A DNA stretch of 64,000 bases from Nitrosospira sp. Nsp14 (GCF_900113575.1 NZ_FOPV01000010.1:62001-126000), one strand, 5' to 3'; counted from the first letter of the stretch, positions 16,562-26,052 are shown. The notes: generated by a model not told the origin, from the sequence alone. Numbers and translations are program-made.

Positions 16562-17168
16562 GAAACTCTATGCAAGCACTCCAGCTCGCTGCCGAGGACT
16601 TACCGGGACGTTGCCAAGGTTTATGAGCTGCCGCGAACGCATGAGATCAGGTTCGGTCTGGGTTTTGCTCGGCATGATGCTCACCAGTACCGTTCTGGCT
16701 GAGCGAGCTGACCGCGATCAACCCGTTCATCTGGAAGCCGACCGGGCTACTGTGCAGGATGCGAACAAACTTGCGACCTTCACCGGCCACGTAGTGCTCA
16801 CTCAAGGAACATTGGTGATTCGCGCTGACAAGATGACAGTGAAAGAGGATGCCAACGGATTCCAATACGCCACCGCTTTCGGCAATCTTGTCAGCTTTCG
16901 CCAAAAGCGCGATGGCAGGGATGAGTATGTGGAGGGTTGGAGTGAACGCATGGAATATGACGGCAAGGCGGACAAGGTGCAGCTATTCAAGAAAGCGAGA
17001 TTGCGACGCGGGCAGGATGAGGTGCATGGGGATTACATTTCCTACGACGCAGTCAATGAATTCTTTCAGGTAAACGGTAGTGGCGAAGCAAGTACTCAAA
17101 CTCATTCCGAGGGAAGGGTGAGGGCGGTTATTCAGCCGAAGAAAAAACCGGGGCCCGAGAGCCGATGA
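16545..17168 (+). CDS. lptA: LPS transport periplasmic protein LptA
   Basis: LptA forms the periplasmic bridge for LPS. After a signal peptide (SVWVLLGMMLTSTVLAERA) the OstA-like domain runs from QPVHLEADRATVQDANKLAT through GTLVIRADKMTVKED to the end. The ATG at 16545 has AAAGG six nt upstream and gives 207 residues. This leaves an unusually long N-terminal stretch before the hydrophobic core. An internal ATG at 16641 would give about 175 residues with a normal signal peptide but has no Shine-Dalgarno site. The gene overlaps lptC and is followed 24 nt later by lptB. Confidence 0.92.
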   Translation: MENDDKKLYASTPARCRGLTGTLPRFMSCRERMRSGSVWVLLGMMLTSTVLAERADRDQPVHLEADRATVQDANKLATFTGHVVLTQGTLVIRADKMTVKEDANGFQYATAFGNLVSFRQKRDGRDEYVEGWSERMEYDGKADKVQLFKKARLRRGQDEVHGDYISYDAVNEFFQVNGSGEASTQTHSEGRVRAVIQPKKKPGPESR

Positions 17169-17192
17169 AGTAGAACGTCGAAATACCCGGAA

Positions 17193-17915
17193 ATGAGCCA
17201 ATTCAGAGCGGATAATCTAAAAAAAAGCTACAAGTCGCGTACGGTGGTGCAGGACGTTTCGATTACCGTCAACAGCGGCGAAGTCGTGGGCCTGCTGGGA
17301 CCCAACGGTGCCGGCAAAACCACATGTTTTTATATGATGGTCGGTCTGGTTCCGCTCGATGGAGGCACCATCCATCTCGACGAACTCGATCTTAGCCAGA
17401 TGCCGATGCATTTGCGCGCGCGTCTGGGGCTTAGTTATCTTCCTCAGGAAGCATCAATATTCAGGCGTCTTTCAGTGGCCGATAATATTCGCGCCGTGCT
17501 GGAATTGAAGAATTACCCGCCGGCCGAAATGCACGAGCATCTTGACGGGCTGTTGCATGATCTTCACATCACTCACATAAGGACCAACCCGGCCATCAGT
17601 TTGTCGGGGGGGGAGCGCCGCCGGGTCGAAATTGCCCGGGCGCTCGCAACCGAGCCGCGTTTCATTTTGCTGGATGAGCCGTTTGCAGGGGTCGATCCCA
17701 TTGCCGTAATTGATATTCAGAAAATTATCCAATTTCTCAAGGAACGTGACATTGGCATTCTGGTAACCGACCATAACGTTCGGGAAACGTTGGGTATTTG
17801 CGACCGCGCTTACATCATCAGCGAAGGTCGGGTGCTGGCGAGCGGCAGCCCCGATGAAATCATCTATAATGAAAGCGTAAGGAAAGTGTACTTGGGAGAG
17901 CACTTTCGGCTGTGA
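17193..17915 (+). CDS. lptB: LPS export ABC transporter ATP-binding protein LptB
   Basis: This 240-residue ABC ATPase powers LPS extraction from the inner membrane together with LptF/LptG. Walker A is [16 protein letters not shown] (about residues 34-49), the Q-loop is at [13 protein letters not shown], the ABC signature is [15 protein letters not shown], and Walker B is [13 protein letters not shown]. The H-loop follows in [12 protein letters not shown]. Length and sequence match LptB closely. It lies between lptA and rpoN, the standard betaproteobacterial order. Confidence 0.97.
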   Translation: MSQFRADNLKKSYKSRTVVQDVSITVNSGEVVGLLGPNGAGKTTCFYMMVGLVPLDGGTIHLDELDLSQMPMHLRARLGLSYLPQEASIFRRLSVADNIRAVLELKNYPPAEMHEHLDGLLHDLHITHIRTNPAISLSGGERRRVEIARALATEPRFILLDEPFAGVDPIAVIDIQKIIQFLKERDIGILVTDHNVRETLGICDRAYIISEGRVLASGSPDEIIYNESVRKVYLGEHFRL

Positions 17916-17966
17916 AATAGGAGTTATCAACACCTACCAACCCGGTTGAATCGGGTCTTGCCTATA

Positions 17967-19427
17967 ATGAAACCGACTCTCCAGCTTAAGACATCACAGC
18001 ACTTAACGCTTACTCCGCAATTGCAGGAATCTATCAGGTTGCTGCAGCTTTCAACGGTTGAGTTGAACCAAGAAATCGAACGCCTGGTCCAGGAAAATCC
18101 ACTTCTGGAGCTCGGTGACAGTGTGAGCAGCGGCGCCGAGTATTTGGGCACGCTGGAGGCCGGGGTTGAGCCGCTTTCGGTCGATCTGATGGAGATTCCG
18201 GAGGAAGGCGGCAAGTTGCTTTCCGAGGAGAGCCCTGACGCACAAAAAGCCGCAGGGGAAGCGGACTGGCTCGCGGATGACAGCGCCTCCCGTGGCATGC
18301 GCGACGATGACGATGAGCGCGACTATCCACAACATGCCGCTGAGCCTCAAAGTCTGCGCGAGCATCTCAACTCGCAGCTCAGCATCAGCCAGATTCCTGA
18401 ACGCGACAGGAAAATTGTCGGTTTACTGATCGACAGTCTGGATGACGACGGCTATCTTGTCCAGGACCTGGAAGAACTCGTTGATCTGTTGCCGCCCGAG
18501 CTCGAAATAGATATCGACGACCTCCACATCGCCCGCGAACTTTTGCAGCATCTCGACCCACCCGGCGTGGGTGCGCGCGACCTGAGAGAATGCCTCGTGA
18601 TGCAGCTGCAGGCCTTGCCGGAGGATACGCCCTATCGTGAACAGGCCTTGCTGCTGGTTGGCAATCATCTTGAAAGCCTGGCATCAAAAGACTTTTGCGC
18701 AATTAAAAAATTGCTGCACTGCGATGACAACTGCTTGCGCTCGATCCAAAGTTTGATTACGCGTTTGAATCCCCGGCCGGGTATGGCATTCAGTTCTGCC
18801 GTGGCGCGCTATATCATACCGGATGTGATTGTGACCAAAGTCGGCGGCGTCTGGGTCGCCAATCTCAATCCGGAAGCGATGCCTCGCCTCAAGATCAACC
18901 GGTTGTACGCGGACATCCTGAAACGCTACAGCGACGACTCCACCCGCCGCCTGGCCGGTCAACTGAATGAAGCAAAATGGCTCATCAAGAATGTTCTTCA
19001 GCGTTTCAGCACCATTTTGAAGGTATCTGCGGCAGTGGTCGAGCGGCAGCAACAATTCTTCGAGCATGGCCCAGTGGCCATGCGGCCAATGGTATTGCGT
19101 GAAATCGCCCAGACGCTTGACCTGCATGAATCCACCATTTCACGTGTGACGACGCAGAAATTCATGCGTACGCCGCGTGGTATATTCGAGCTCAAGTATT
19201 TTTTTGGCAGTCACGTGGCCACCGATACGGGCGGTGTTTGTTCCGCAACCGCCATTCGCGCCTTGATAAAACAACTGATTAGCGCCGAGGAGGGCAAGAA
19301 ACCGTTGAGCGACAGTCAAATCTCGGAAATTCTGGGGCAACAGGGTATTATGGTTGCTCGCCGCACTGTGGCAAAATATCGGGAGTCCATGCATATCCCT
19401 CCGGTTAATCTTCGCAAGTCAGTTTAA
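17967..19427 (+). CDS. rpoN: RNA polymerase sigma-54 factor
   Basis: RpoN is the alternative sigma factor that needs AAA+ enhancer-binding proteins. Region I is Q/L-rich (MKPTLQLKTSQHLTLTPQLQ and onward). An acidic region II follows at about residues 50-120, then the core-binding domain. The C-terminal helix-turn-helix (LREIAQTLDLHESTISRV) and the RpoN box ARRTVAKYRE read intact. The ATG at 17967 gives 486 residues; an upstream TTG would add seven. The next gene, hpf, starts 18 nt after it. Confidence 0.97.
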   Translation: MKPTLQLKTSQHLTLTPQLQESIRLLQLSTVELNQEIERLVQENPLLELGDSVSSGAEYLGTLEAGVEPLSVDLMEIPEEGGKLLSEESPDAQKAAGEADWLADDSASRGMRDDDDERDYPQHAAEPQSLREHLNSQLSISQIPERDRKIVGLLIDSLDDDGYLVQDLEELVDLLPPELEIDIDDLHIARELLQHLDPPGVGARDLRECLVMQLQALPEDTPYREQALLLVGNHLESLASKDFCAIKKLLHCDDNCLRSIQSLITRLNPRPGMAFSSAVARYIIPDVIVTKVGGVWVANLNPEAMPRLKINRLYADILKRYSDDSTRRLAGQLNEAKWLIKNVLQRFSTILKVSAAVVERQQQFFEHGPVAMRPMVLREIAQTLDLHESTISRVTTQKFMRTPRGIFELKYFFGSHVATDTGGVCSATAIRALIKQLISAEEGKKPLSDSQISEILGQQGIMVARRTVAKYRESMHIPPVNLRKSV

Positions 19428-19445
19428 TAACGCCAAGGAGCAATA

Positions 19446-19802
19446 ATGAATCTCAATCTTACCGGTCACCACGTTGAAATCACCCCTGCAATGCGGGATT
19501 ACGTGACATCAAAGCTGAGCAAGGTCACACGCCACTTTGATCACGTAATCGATGTCAGCGTGATTCTGTCGGTAGAAAAACTCAAACAAAAAGCCGAAGC
19601 CAACGTGCATGTGCGGGGCAAGGATATTTTTGTCGAGGCGGACGGTGCGGATATGTATGCGTCCATAGATAGCCTTGTTGACAAGCTTGACAGACAGGTA
19701 CTCAGGCACAAAGAAAAGAATGCCAACCACCGCAATAATGGCGGATTGAAAAATTTGGAAATGGAACAACCTGAGGCCAATCCGGCTGATCCGGGACTGT
19801 AG
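19446..19802 (+). CDS. hpf: ribosome hibernation promoting factor, short form
   Basis: This 118-residue protein of the HPF/YfiA family binds the 30S subunit and promotes ribosome hibernation. It starts MNLNLTGHHVEITPAMRDYV and contains VHVRGKDIFVEADGADMYASIDSLVDKLDRQV, the conserved basic RNA-binding helix region. It lacks the C-terminal dimerisation domain of long HPF, so it is the short type. AAGGAG lies 5 nt before the ATG. Its place directly after rpoN is conserved in Proteobacteria. Confidence 0.95.
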   Translation: MNLNLTGHHVEITPAMRDYVTSKLSKVTRHFDHVIDVSVILSVEKLKQKAEANVHVRGKDIFVEADGADMYASIDSLVDKLDRQVLRHKEKNANHRNNGGLKNLEMEQPEANPADPGL

Positions 19803-19809
19803 CTAAAAT

Positions 19810-19833
19810 AGGGAAGTATGGGAAGTATTCCCT
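19810..19833 (+). terminator. weak hairpin after hpf
   Basis: AGGGAA (19810-19815) and TTCCCT (19828-19833) can form a 6-bp stem, followed by GTTTT. It is too short and AU-rich to be a strong terminator. It may attenuate read-through from rpoN-hpf into hprK. It sits where ptsN is found in many relatives. Confidence 0.3.
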
Positions 19834-19865
19834 GTTTTCACTTCATCTCGGAAATGATCCATTAA

Positions 19866-20834
19866 ATGTCTCAGATTACCGGCAGGCAACTATTCGAGGA
19901 CAAGCGGCAAAAGCTGAATCTGGTGTGGGAGGCAGGCAGGGACGGTGGCGATCGAAGTCTCAGTGATGATGACATCGCCCGTTCCACGCAAGGGGTCATC
20001 GGTCACCTCAATTTCATCCATCCCAACTGGATACAAGTCCTGAGTCACACCGAGGCGGAATACCTGAACGGGCTTGATGCCGCTTCTCTGGAGCAAAATA
20101 TGCTGCGGCTGGCGCAAAGCAGCCTGTTTTGCATCATTGTCTCTGGCGATGCTCCTGTGCCCGGTTCAATTAGAGCCATGGCGGATGCCACTCATACGCC
20201 CCTATTCTGCTCCCCCCTTCCCAGCCTAGAGGTAGTGTGGTTGTTACGTCCATATCTGGGGCGGGCGCTCGCACCTTCGAGCAGTCGGCACGGTGTTCTC
20301 CTGGACGTTCTCGGTTTGGGCGTAATGATCACCGGTGAAAGCGGCGTCGGAAAAAGCGAACTGGCGCTGGAACTGGTGAGTCGGGGGCATGGCCTGGTCG
20401 CGGATGACGTAGTGGAGCTTTATCGCATTGCGCCGGAAACCCTGGAAGGCCGGTGTCCGCCCATGCTGCGTGATTTTCTCGAAGTGCGCGGCTTGGGAAT
20501 GCTGAATATTCGCACGATTTTTGGCGAGACCGCAGTGCGCCGGAAAAAAAATATGAAGCTCATTGTCCACCTGCAAAAACCCAGCACTGTCGATTTTAAT
20601 ACGATGGAACGTCTCCCGATCAACGACGTTACGGAAAATATCCTTGAGGTCAATATCCGCAAGGTTATTATTCCCGTGGCCGCCGGCCGGAACCTAGCCG
20701 TGCTGGTCGAGGCGGCGGTGCGCAATTACGTGCTGCAACTGCGAGGTATCGATAGCGCACAGGAATTTCTCACCCGCCATCAACAGGAAATGGAGGACGC
20801 ACAGGATCAGGAGCAGGCAAAAAATGAACCGTGA
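19866..20834 (+). CDS. hprK: HPr kinase/phosphorylase
   Basis: HprK phosphorylates and dephosphorylates a serine of the phosphocarrier HPr. In betaproteobacteria it acts with the regulatory PTS rather than with sugar transport. The Walker A motif is MITGESGVGKSELALELVSRGH (about residues 154-175), and the family signature EVRGLGMLNIRTIFGETAV follows. Length (322 residues) is typical. rapZ starts about 40 nt downstream. The usual partner gene ptsN (EIIA-Ntr) is not present between hpf and hprK. Confidence 0.96.
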   Translation: MSQITGRQLFEDKRQKLNLVWEAGRDGGDRSLSDDDIARSTQGVIGHLNFIHPNWIQVLSHTEAEYLNGLDAASLEQNMLRLAQSSLFCIIVSGDAPVPGSIRAMADATHTPLFCSPLPSLEVVWLLRPYLGRALAPSSSRHGVLLDVLGLGVMITGESGVGKSELALELVSRGHGLVADDVVELYRIAPETLEGRCPPMLRDFLEVRGLGMLNIRTIFGETAVRRKKNMKLIVHLQKPSTVDFNTMERLPINDVTENILEVNIRKVIIPVAAGRNLAVLVEAAVRNYVLQLRGIDSAQEFLTRHQQEMEDAQDQEQAKNEP

Positions 20835-20875
20835 GTTCTGGCAATGGATGATTGCCGTCTCCTGCATGTTGAACA

Positions 20876-21715
20876 ATGCAACTTATCGTTATTAGCGGTT
20901 TGTCCGGCTCGGGCAAGAGCATCGCGCTGACTGTTCTGGAGGATAGCGGTTACTACTGTGTGGATAATCTGCCGGCAAACCTGCTGCGGGAGGTTACGGT
21001 CTATTTAAGGGATTCCGGACACCCCCGCGTAGCGGTAAGTATCGACGCGCGCAGCCGCGATACATTACCGCTCTTGCCACAGCAATTGGCCGACTTGAGG
21101 CAGCAGGAAATGGAAGTGCATCTCCTGTTCCTTGAAGCCAAGACCGACACTCTGGTAAAGCGCTTTTCAGAAACACGCCGCCGCCATCCTCTCAGCGATA
21201 ATCGCTCTACCCTGCCCGAATGCATAGAATTGGAGCGCGAAATGCTTCGCGCGATTCGGGATCTTGCCAATCGGATCGATACGAGCGATTTGAGCGCCAG
21301 TTCATTACGCGCCTGGATCAGGGATTTTGTAGGGCTCGATCATGCGTGCCTGACTCTCTTGTTTCAGTCATTCGGATTCAAGCACGGCGTGCCCCTGGAT
21401 TCGGATATGGTATTCGACGTGCGATGTTTGCCCAACCCCCATTACGAGGCGGCGCTCCGCCCGCTCACTGGAAAAGATCCGGCTGTAATCGAATTCCTGA
21501 GCGCGATCCGGGAGGTCGATCGCATGTTTGAGGATATCCGGAAGTTTGTAAATGACTGGATGCCCTGCTTCATTCGCGACAACCGCAATTATCTGACGGT
21601 GGCCATTGGGTGTACCGGGGGGCGGCATCGTTCCGTATATTTTGCCGAGCGGCTCGCGCACCATTTCATGCCCACTAGCCAAGTACTGGTGCGCCACCGG
21701 GAATTGGACAGTTAG
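20876..21715 (+). CDS. rapZ: RNase adapter protein RapZ
   Basis: This 279-residue protein belongs to the RapZ (YvcJ/YhbJ) family of P-loop nucleotide-binding proteins. In E. coli RapZ guides RNase E to the small RNA GlmZ and so controls glucosamine-6-phosphate synthesis. Walker A is [18 protein letters not shown] (about residues 5-22). [33 protein letters not shown] and the C-terminal [19 protein letters not shown] are diagnostic. Whether GlmZ-like regulation exists in this organism cannot be seen. It is the last gene of the lpt-rpoN block. Confidence 0.96.
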   Translation: MQLIVISGLSGSGKSIALTVLEDSGYYCVDNLPANLLREVTVYLRDSGHPRVAVSIDARSRDTLPLLPQQLADLRQQEMEVHLLFLEAKTDTLVKRFSETRRRHPLSDNRSTLPECIELEREMLRAIRDLANRIDTSDLSASSLRAWIRDFVGLDHACLTLLFQSFGFKHGVPLDSDMVFDVRCLPNPHYEAALRPLTGKDPAVIEFLSAIREVDRMFEDIRKFVNDWMPCFIRDNRNYLTVAIGCTGGRHRSVYFAERLAHHFMPTSQVLVRHRELDS

Positions 21716-21759
21716 AATCGGGTCTCAGGCCTGCTTTGGTTATAGATGTGCGAGATCAG

Positions 21760-22380
21760 ATGAGTCCTCCAAAAACTATCACGCTTGCCTTTACAGGCGC
21801 ATCCGGGATGCCCTACGGAGTGCGCCTGCTGGAATTACTGCTGGCTAGCGGTAACCGGGTGTATCTACTGTATTCCCAACCGGCACAGATGGTTGCCCAC
21901 CAGGAAATGCAATTTGTCCTGCCTTCTCGCGCAAAGGATGCGGAAGAGTTATTCAGCCGTCGCTTCAACGCCGCCGAGGGACAGTTGCGTGTATTTGGAC
22001 GAGAAGACTGGTTTGCTCCCGTGGCCTCAGGCTCAAACCCCCCCGATGCAATGGTGGTATGCCCTTGCACGATGGGAACGCTGGCCGCAATCGCCGGGGG
22101 ACTGAGTCAAAAGCTCATCGAGCGCGCCGCCGACGTCATGCTTAAAGAAAAGCGCAAGCTTATTCTGGTTCCGCGGGAAACACCTTTTTCCTCGATTCAC
22201 CTGGAAAACATGCTGAAGCTCGCACAAAACGGGACCGTCATTCTGCCTCCGAATCCCGGCTTTTATCATCATCCGCAAACTATAGAGGATATGGTGGATT
22301 TTGTTGTTGCGCGGATACTTGATCATCTTGAGGTGGCGCATACGCTTATGGCCCGTTGGGGCGAGAACGAGAACCCTTAA
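21760..22380 (+). CDS. ubiX: flavin prenyltransferase UbiX
   Basis: UbiX makes prenylated FMN, the cofactor for the UbiD decarboxylase in ubiquinone synthesis. TLAFTGASGMPYGVRLLELL at the N-terminus, CPCTMGTLAAIAGGLSQKLIERAADV and VPRETPFSSIHLENMLKL are diagnostic of this flavoprotein. The ATG at 21760 gives 206 residues. It lies 44 nt after rapZ on the same strand and converges on the folate cyclo-ligase gene. No clear terminator is seen in the 89-nt gap. Confidence 0.96.
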   Translation: MSPPKTITLAFTGASGMPYGVRLLELLLASGNRVYLLYSQPAQMVAHQEMQFVLPSRAKDAEELFSRRFNAAEGQLRVFGREDWFAPVASGSNPPDAMVVCPCTMGTLAAIAGGLSQKLIERAADVMLKEKRKLILVPRETPFSSIHLENMLKLAQNGTVILPPNPGFYHHPQTIEDMVDFVVARILDHLEVAHTLMARWGENENP

Positions 22381-22469
22381 GCGAATGCTACGGAAGCCTC
22401 AATCGGTATTCAGGTCTGCAATTCAATTAGGGCGATGAACAGGGCCGACTGGAACACCATGCCGGACGA

Positions 22470-23114
22470 TTACCGGCTGGAGCGTTTGTTGCCGAGCTCA
22501 CTTTCTGCAGCGCACGCCTCCGCCGGGATCAGTTTCAGGCCATCCATTGTCGTGCGGTAAATTCCCGCTTCGGTCACGATAAAATCCATGGCAACATCAT
22601 GTGGTTGGGGATGCATGCTATCCACACGCAGTATTTCAAACGCCACTCCAATCGCCAGCGGAGGGGGCGTGATTGCTGCAAGGGTACGATCAAAATATCC
22701 GCTGCCGTATCCCAGGCGGAAGCCCAGCTCGTCAAAGCCGATCATGGGTATGATTAGGGCCTGCACGGCTACCGGGTCGGTATTATCGGGCACCGGAATG
22801 TCGTAGGCGCCGATTTTCATTGGCGCACCGGGCCACCATTTACGAAAAAACAGAGGCGTGTGTTTATTCAAGACCTCCGGCAGCGCGACCGTCGCGCCGC
22901 ATTCATGCATGAACCCCATCAATGGACGTGGATCGTATTCCTGGCGATGAGGCCAGCAAAAGCCCACCATGCTTTTTTGCAAGGAGGGAAAGCCATTTTT
23001 GAGCAAGCTGGTGATAGCAGTGTTCCAGCCCTGGTATTCTTCCTCGGTAACCGAGGCCCTGCGCTTGATCAATTCCGCACGCTTTTCCTTGCGCCATTCC
23101 CTCCAGTTATCCAT
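22470..23114 (-). CDS. 5-formyltetrahydrofolate cyclo-ligase
   Basis: The enzyme converts 5-formyl-THF to 5,10-methenyl-THF with ATP. The C-terminal signature is IPMIGFDELGFRLGYGSGYFDRTLA, followed by IGVAFEILRVDSMHPQPHDVAMDFIVTE. I start it at 23114 (MDNWREWRKEKRAELIKRR, 214 residues). This is eight bases after the mutY stop and matches the family length. Longer in-frame extensions lie inside mutY in another frame. It is probably co-transcribed with mutY. Confidence 0.93.
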   Translation of the reverse strand: MDNWREWRKEKRAELIKRRASVTEEEYQGWNTAITSLLKNGFPSLQKSMVGFCWPHRQEYDPRPLMGFMHECGATVALPEVLNKHTPLFFRKWWPGAPMKIGAYDIPVPDNTDPVAVQALIIPMIGFDELGFRLGYGSGYFDRTLAAITPPPLAIGVAFEILRVDSMHPQPHDVAMDFIVTEAGIYRTTMDGLKLIPAEACAAESELGNKRSSR

Positions 23115-23122
23115 ATTTTTCT

Positions 23123-24220
23123 TCACGAACTCACCCGCATAGTCGTGAGCAGTTTTCTCACCGGCGCGGGAATCGCGGCTTGGAGCGCATCCTCCGGTGT
23201 TGTCCAGATACCGGTTCCTGGATCTCGTACTGGAGTAGAGGAAAGTAAACTGACCCGAAGCAGCTGGGGATAGATTCGTAGCCGGAAGTGTGTAAAGGTA
23301 TGATCGAACGGTTCCATCGGCACCTGCACCGGCGAATCGAGTTCCAGACCCAAGCGGCCTCTGCAATGTTCCATGGTGTTTCCGCCCACAGCCATTTCGG
23401 GCAGGCACCACAGGCCACCCCAGAGTCCTTCGAGCGGTCGTTTTTCCAGAAAAACTCTTCCTTCGTTCATTAGCATCATCAGAATTGTTTCTTTCATCGG
23501 CAGCAGCTTCCTCGGCCGCGGGGAGGGCAGCTTGTCAATCCGATCGTGGCGAAACGCAACGCAATCCTGCTGCAGAGGGCACAACGAGCACTTCGGCTTG
23601 CTGCGAGTGCAAACGGTTGCGCCTAGATCCATCAATGCCTGGGTGTAAGTTTCAACGAGTCCGTTGATGTCTTCGTTGCTGCCTTTCGTTGCTGCTGCCT
23701 GCGATGTTGGCAGCAGCTCCTCCGCCTTCCGCCAAAAAAGCGTTTCGTTTCTTTTGTCGCCGGGATATCCTTCCAAGCCGAAGCAGCGCGCTAGGACACG
23801 TTTCACATTGCCATCGAGTATTGCGCACCGTTCCCCATAAGCGAATACGGCGATGGCCGCGCCGGTCGAGCGTCCGATCCCTGGCAACTTGCGGATGATT
23901 TCAGCGCTTTCCGGAAATTTCCCCTGATAATTGCTAACGATCAGGCGCGCCGCCCTGTGTAAGTTTCTTCCACGCGAGTAATAGCCCAAGCCGCTCCACC
24001 GTGCCAAAACATCGTCCAGAGACGCCAGGGCAAGGCGCCGGATATCGGGAAAGCTTTGCAGAAACCGTTGGTAATAAGGGATCACCGTGTTGACCTGGGT
24101 CTGCTGCAACATGATTTCCGACAGCCAGATCGCATACGGGTCGCGCGTATGCTGCCAGGGAAGGTGGTGCCGACCGTGCTTTTCCTGCCAGCGGATGATT
24201 TTCGCCGCGAAGGAGTCCAT
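23123..24220 (-). CDS. mutY: A/G-specific adenine DNA glycosylase
   Basis: MutY removes adenine mispaired with 8-oxoguanine. It starts MDSFAAKIIRWQEKHGRHHL and then has WLSEIMLQQTQVNTVIPYYQRFL, the helix-hairpin-helix KLPGIGRSTGAAIAVFAYGE and the catalytic Asp region AILDGNVKRVLARCFG. The iron-sulfur cluster cysteines are in CTRSKPKCSLCPLQQDC. The C-terminal NUDIX-like domain (about residues 235-355) recognises 8-oxoG. At 365 residues it is full length. It begins 14 nt after the stop of the shortened AsmA gene. Confidence 0.96.
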   Translation of the reverse strand: MDSFAAKIIRWQEKHGRHHLPWQHTRDPYAIWLSEIMLQQTQVNTVIPYYQRFLQSFPDIRRLALASLDDVLARWSGLGYYSRGRNLHRAARLIVSNYQGKFPESAEIIRKLPGIGRSTGAAIAVFAYGERCAILDGNVKRVLARCFGLEGYPGDKRNETLFWRKAEELLPTSQAAATKGSNEDINGLVETYTQALMDLGATVCTRSKPKCSLCPLQQDCVAFRHDRIDKLPSPRPRKLLPMKETILMMLMNEGRVFLEKRPLEGLWGGLWCLPEMAVGGNTMEHCRGRLGLELDSPVQVPMEPFDHTFTHFRLRIYPQLLRVSLLSSTPVRDPGTGIWTTPEDALQAAIPAPVRKLLTTMRVSS

Positions 24221-24233
24221 TGGGGATGCCCGT

Positions 24234-25757
24234 CTAATTGGATTTGATCTCCAGAACCACCCTGGATGACTTGGTGTTGGCGGCTTTCAGCCGGCCGACC
24301 CGGACCGAACCTTGAACGCTCACGCTCTCGAGTGCGGAGAGATCGAGCCATTGTTCCGATGCAGATGAACTATGCGTTTTTTTCAAATTTTCTCCCGGCT
24401 CGCGTTGCCGCGGCAGAAGGCGGTCGAGATCCAACTGGTCGATGTTCACGTCAAAGTTAAGGCTGGGCTGGGCAAACGCCGACGCCGCCAGTTTTGCTTC
24501 AATATTGCTGTCCGCGAACTGCCCCGTGATATCAGCCTGGGCGTTTCGCGACATCGCATCGATCGAGACTCTTCCCCCAAACGTAGTGTCAATGCCGGTA
24601 TCAGCCAGGCTTGAACCGCGCGCGTGTACGACACCTTCGATATCCGGAAGGTTTATCTGCCCGGTCGAGAAGCTGGACACGAGGGGCGACGCCAGCCTCG
24701 CGCGAATCGTCCAGTCGTCTTTTACTGCTTCGAGCTCGACACGCACCGCGGGGCTCCGCAGGCCGCTTATATTGCCGTCTACACCTGATAACGAGAGCCT
24801 TCCGGTGACATCGCCTTGAGGGCCGGACGTCTTTGCCGCGACAGCGATTTTATCACCAGTCACTTTTCCAGGCGTAAGGCTTAATCGTGGCATGTGGAGT
24901 TCGATATCGAGGTTGTTCTGACCAGTTGTGCCTGCGACATTGATTGCTAGATTGCTTACACTAAACTCGGTGGCGGCAGATTCGGTTGCAATACCGGCGG
25001 AGAAATCGCCCGTGCAATTCAACACAAATTGATTTATTCCTGGAAGCTGTCCCTCGCTTTCGAGGCTTAAGCCCTGCACGGCGTAGTACTGCTTGTCGAC
25101 ATCAAGCATCAAATCAAACGCGAGCGCAGTTGCAAGATCGACCTCAGCTTGTTCTGATTCCCTTATCCTGAAGCGTGATCTGACTTTGCTGCGGACAACG
25201 TCAGCTGTCTGGCCGGGACTGGAAGCGAGCCGGTCTGCTTCAAGATTCACATCTCTGAAGACAAAACGTCTTCCACTCGCGTCGTCACGAAAAGTAAGTG
25301 TCGCCTTCTGCGCGGCCACATGCCCAATATCGAGTTTGAATTGTTCCGGTTGCTCACTTTTGGCGAGTAGATCCGCAATGTTGATGCGTCCATCCTCAAG
25401 CCGAATCACATTGGCGTTCAGTCCCGTGACGACGATCTGGTGGACTTCCAGTTTTTTTCTCAGCAGCGGCAACAGGGCAAGTGACACCTGAACGCGTTCG
25501 GCCGAAGCAAATTCGACGTGACTGGCATGTTCGCTGAGAGCAAGGGCACCAAGCTCAATGCCGAGGCTGGGGAAAAGCATGAGATGTATATCGCCATCGA
25601 GCCTGAGCTCGCGCTGCTTCTTTTCCCTCACGAGTTCGGTTATAAGAGGCTTGTATGCATTTGGATCGAAATTAATCGCGAAATAGATGATGAGACTAAG
25701 CAGGAGAACCGATACGAGGGCAATTACGGTCAGGCCGAACCTAAGGTAGCGGTTCAT
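24234..25757 (-). CDS. AsmA family protein, C-terminally short
   Basis: An N-terminal membrane anchor (about residues 6-28) is followed by the AsmA domain: INFDPNAYKPLITELVREK, LDGDIHLMLFPSLGIELG and ASAERVQVSLALLPLLRKKLEV. AsmA-like proteins are envelope proteins related to lipid-transfer proteins. The last segment, VRVGRLKAANTKSSRVVLEIK, is a block that in other members is followed by roughly 200 more residues. Here a TAG stops the protein at 507 residues, 14 nt before mutY. I see no continuation in another frame, so this looks like a deletion or a natural short form. The ATG at 25757 is preferred over a TTG four codons upstream. Confidence 0.8.
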   Translation of the reverse strand: MNRYLRFGLTVIALVSVLLLSLIIYFAINFDPNAYKPLITELVREKKQRELRLDGDIHLMLFPSLGIELGALALSEHASHVEFASAERVQVSLALLPLLRKKLEVHQIVVTGLNANVIRLEDGRINIADLLAKSEQPEQFKLDIGHVAAQKATLTFRDDASGRRFVFRDVNLEADRLASSPGQTADVVRSKVRSRFRIRESEQAEVDLATALAFDLMLDVDKQYYAVQGLSLESEGQLPGINQFVLNCTGDFSAGIATESAATEFSVSNLAINVAGTTGQNNLDIELHMPRLSLTPGKVTGDKIAVAAKTSGPQGDVTGRLSLSGVDGNISGLRSPAVRVELEAVKDDWTIRARLASPLVSSFSTGQINLPDIEGVVHARGSSLADTGIDTTFGGRVSIDAMSRNAQADITGQFADSNIEAKLAASAFAQPSLNFDVNIDQLDLDRLLPRQREPGENLKKTHSSSASEQWLDLSALESVSVQGSVRVGRLKAANTKSSRVVLEIKSN

Positions 25758-25771
25758 AGGTGGGAACAAGA

Positions 25772-25845
25772 TGGAGCGGGTGAAGGGAATCGAACCCTCG
25801 TCGTAAGCTTGGGAAGCTTCTGCTCTGCCATTGAGCTACACCCGC
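25772..25845 (-). tRNA. tRNA-Gly (CCC)
   Basis: The minus strand reads a 74-nt cloverleaf. The acceptor stem GCGGGTG pairs with CACCCGC, the D stem is GCTC/GAGC, and the anticodon loop TTCCCAA gives anticodon CCC, reading GGG. The T arm AGGGTTCGATTCCCT is followed by discriminator T and an encoded CCA at 25772-25774. The first anticodon-stem pair (G27-A43) is mismatched, but the rest of the fold is sound. It closely resembles E. coli tRNA-Gly(CCC). It lies 14 nt upstream of the asmA-like start on the same strand. Confidence 0.95.
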
Positions 25846-26052
25846 GAGTCGGACAGATTATACGACGAAACCACGGGCTAGCGCTGAGCCGTTACCGGAC
25901 ACAGCCGAAGCTACTGCATCGACCATAGTCGGAAAGAGTCCGCATTCTCGACTATTAGACCGGTGCCCGCGTATAATCGGTCTTCTAATCAAACCTGTTT
26001 TAAGCCGACTAGCTACTACCCCAGCACACATGCCGACCGGGTGGATTTTAAA

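Noticed and set aside
25950-26052. Thiamine pyrophosphate riboswitch upstream of thiS
   Set aside because: The conserved CTGAGA and ACCTGA core elements are absent.
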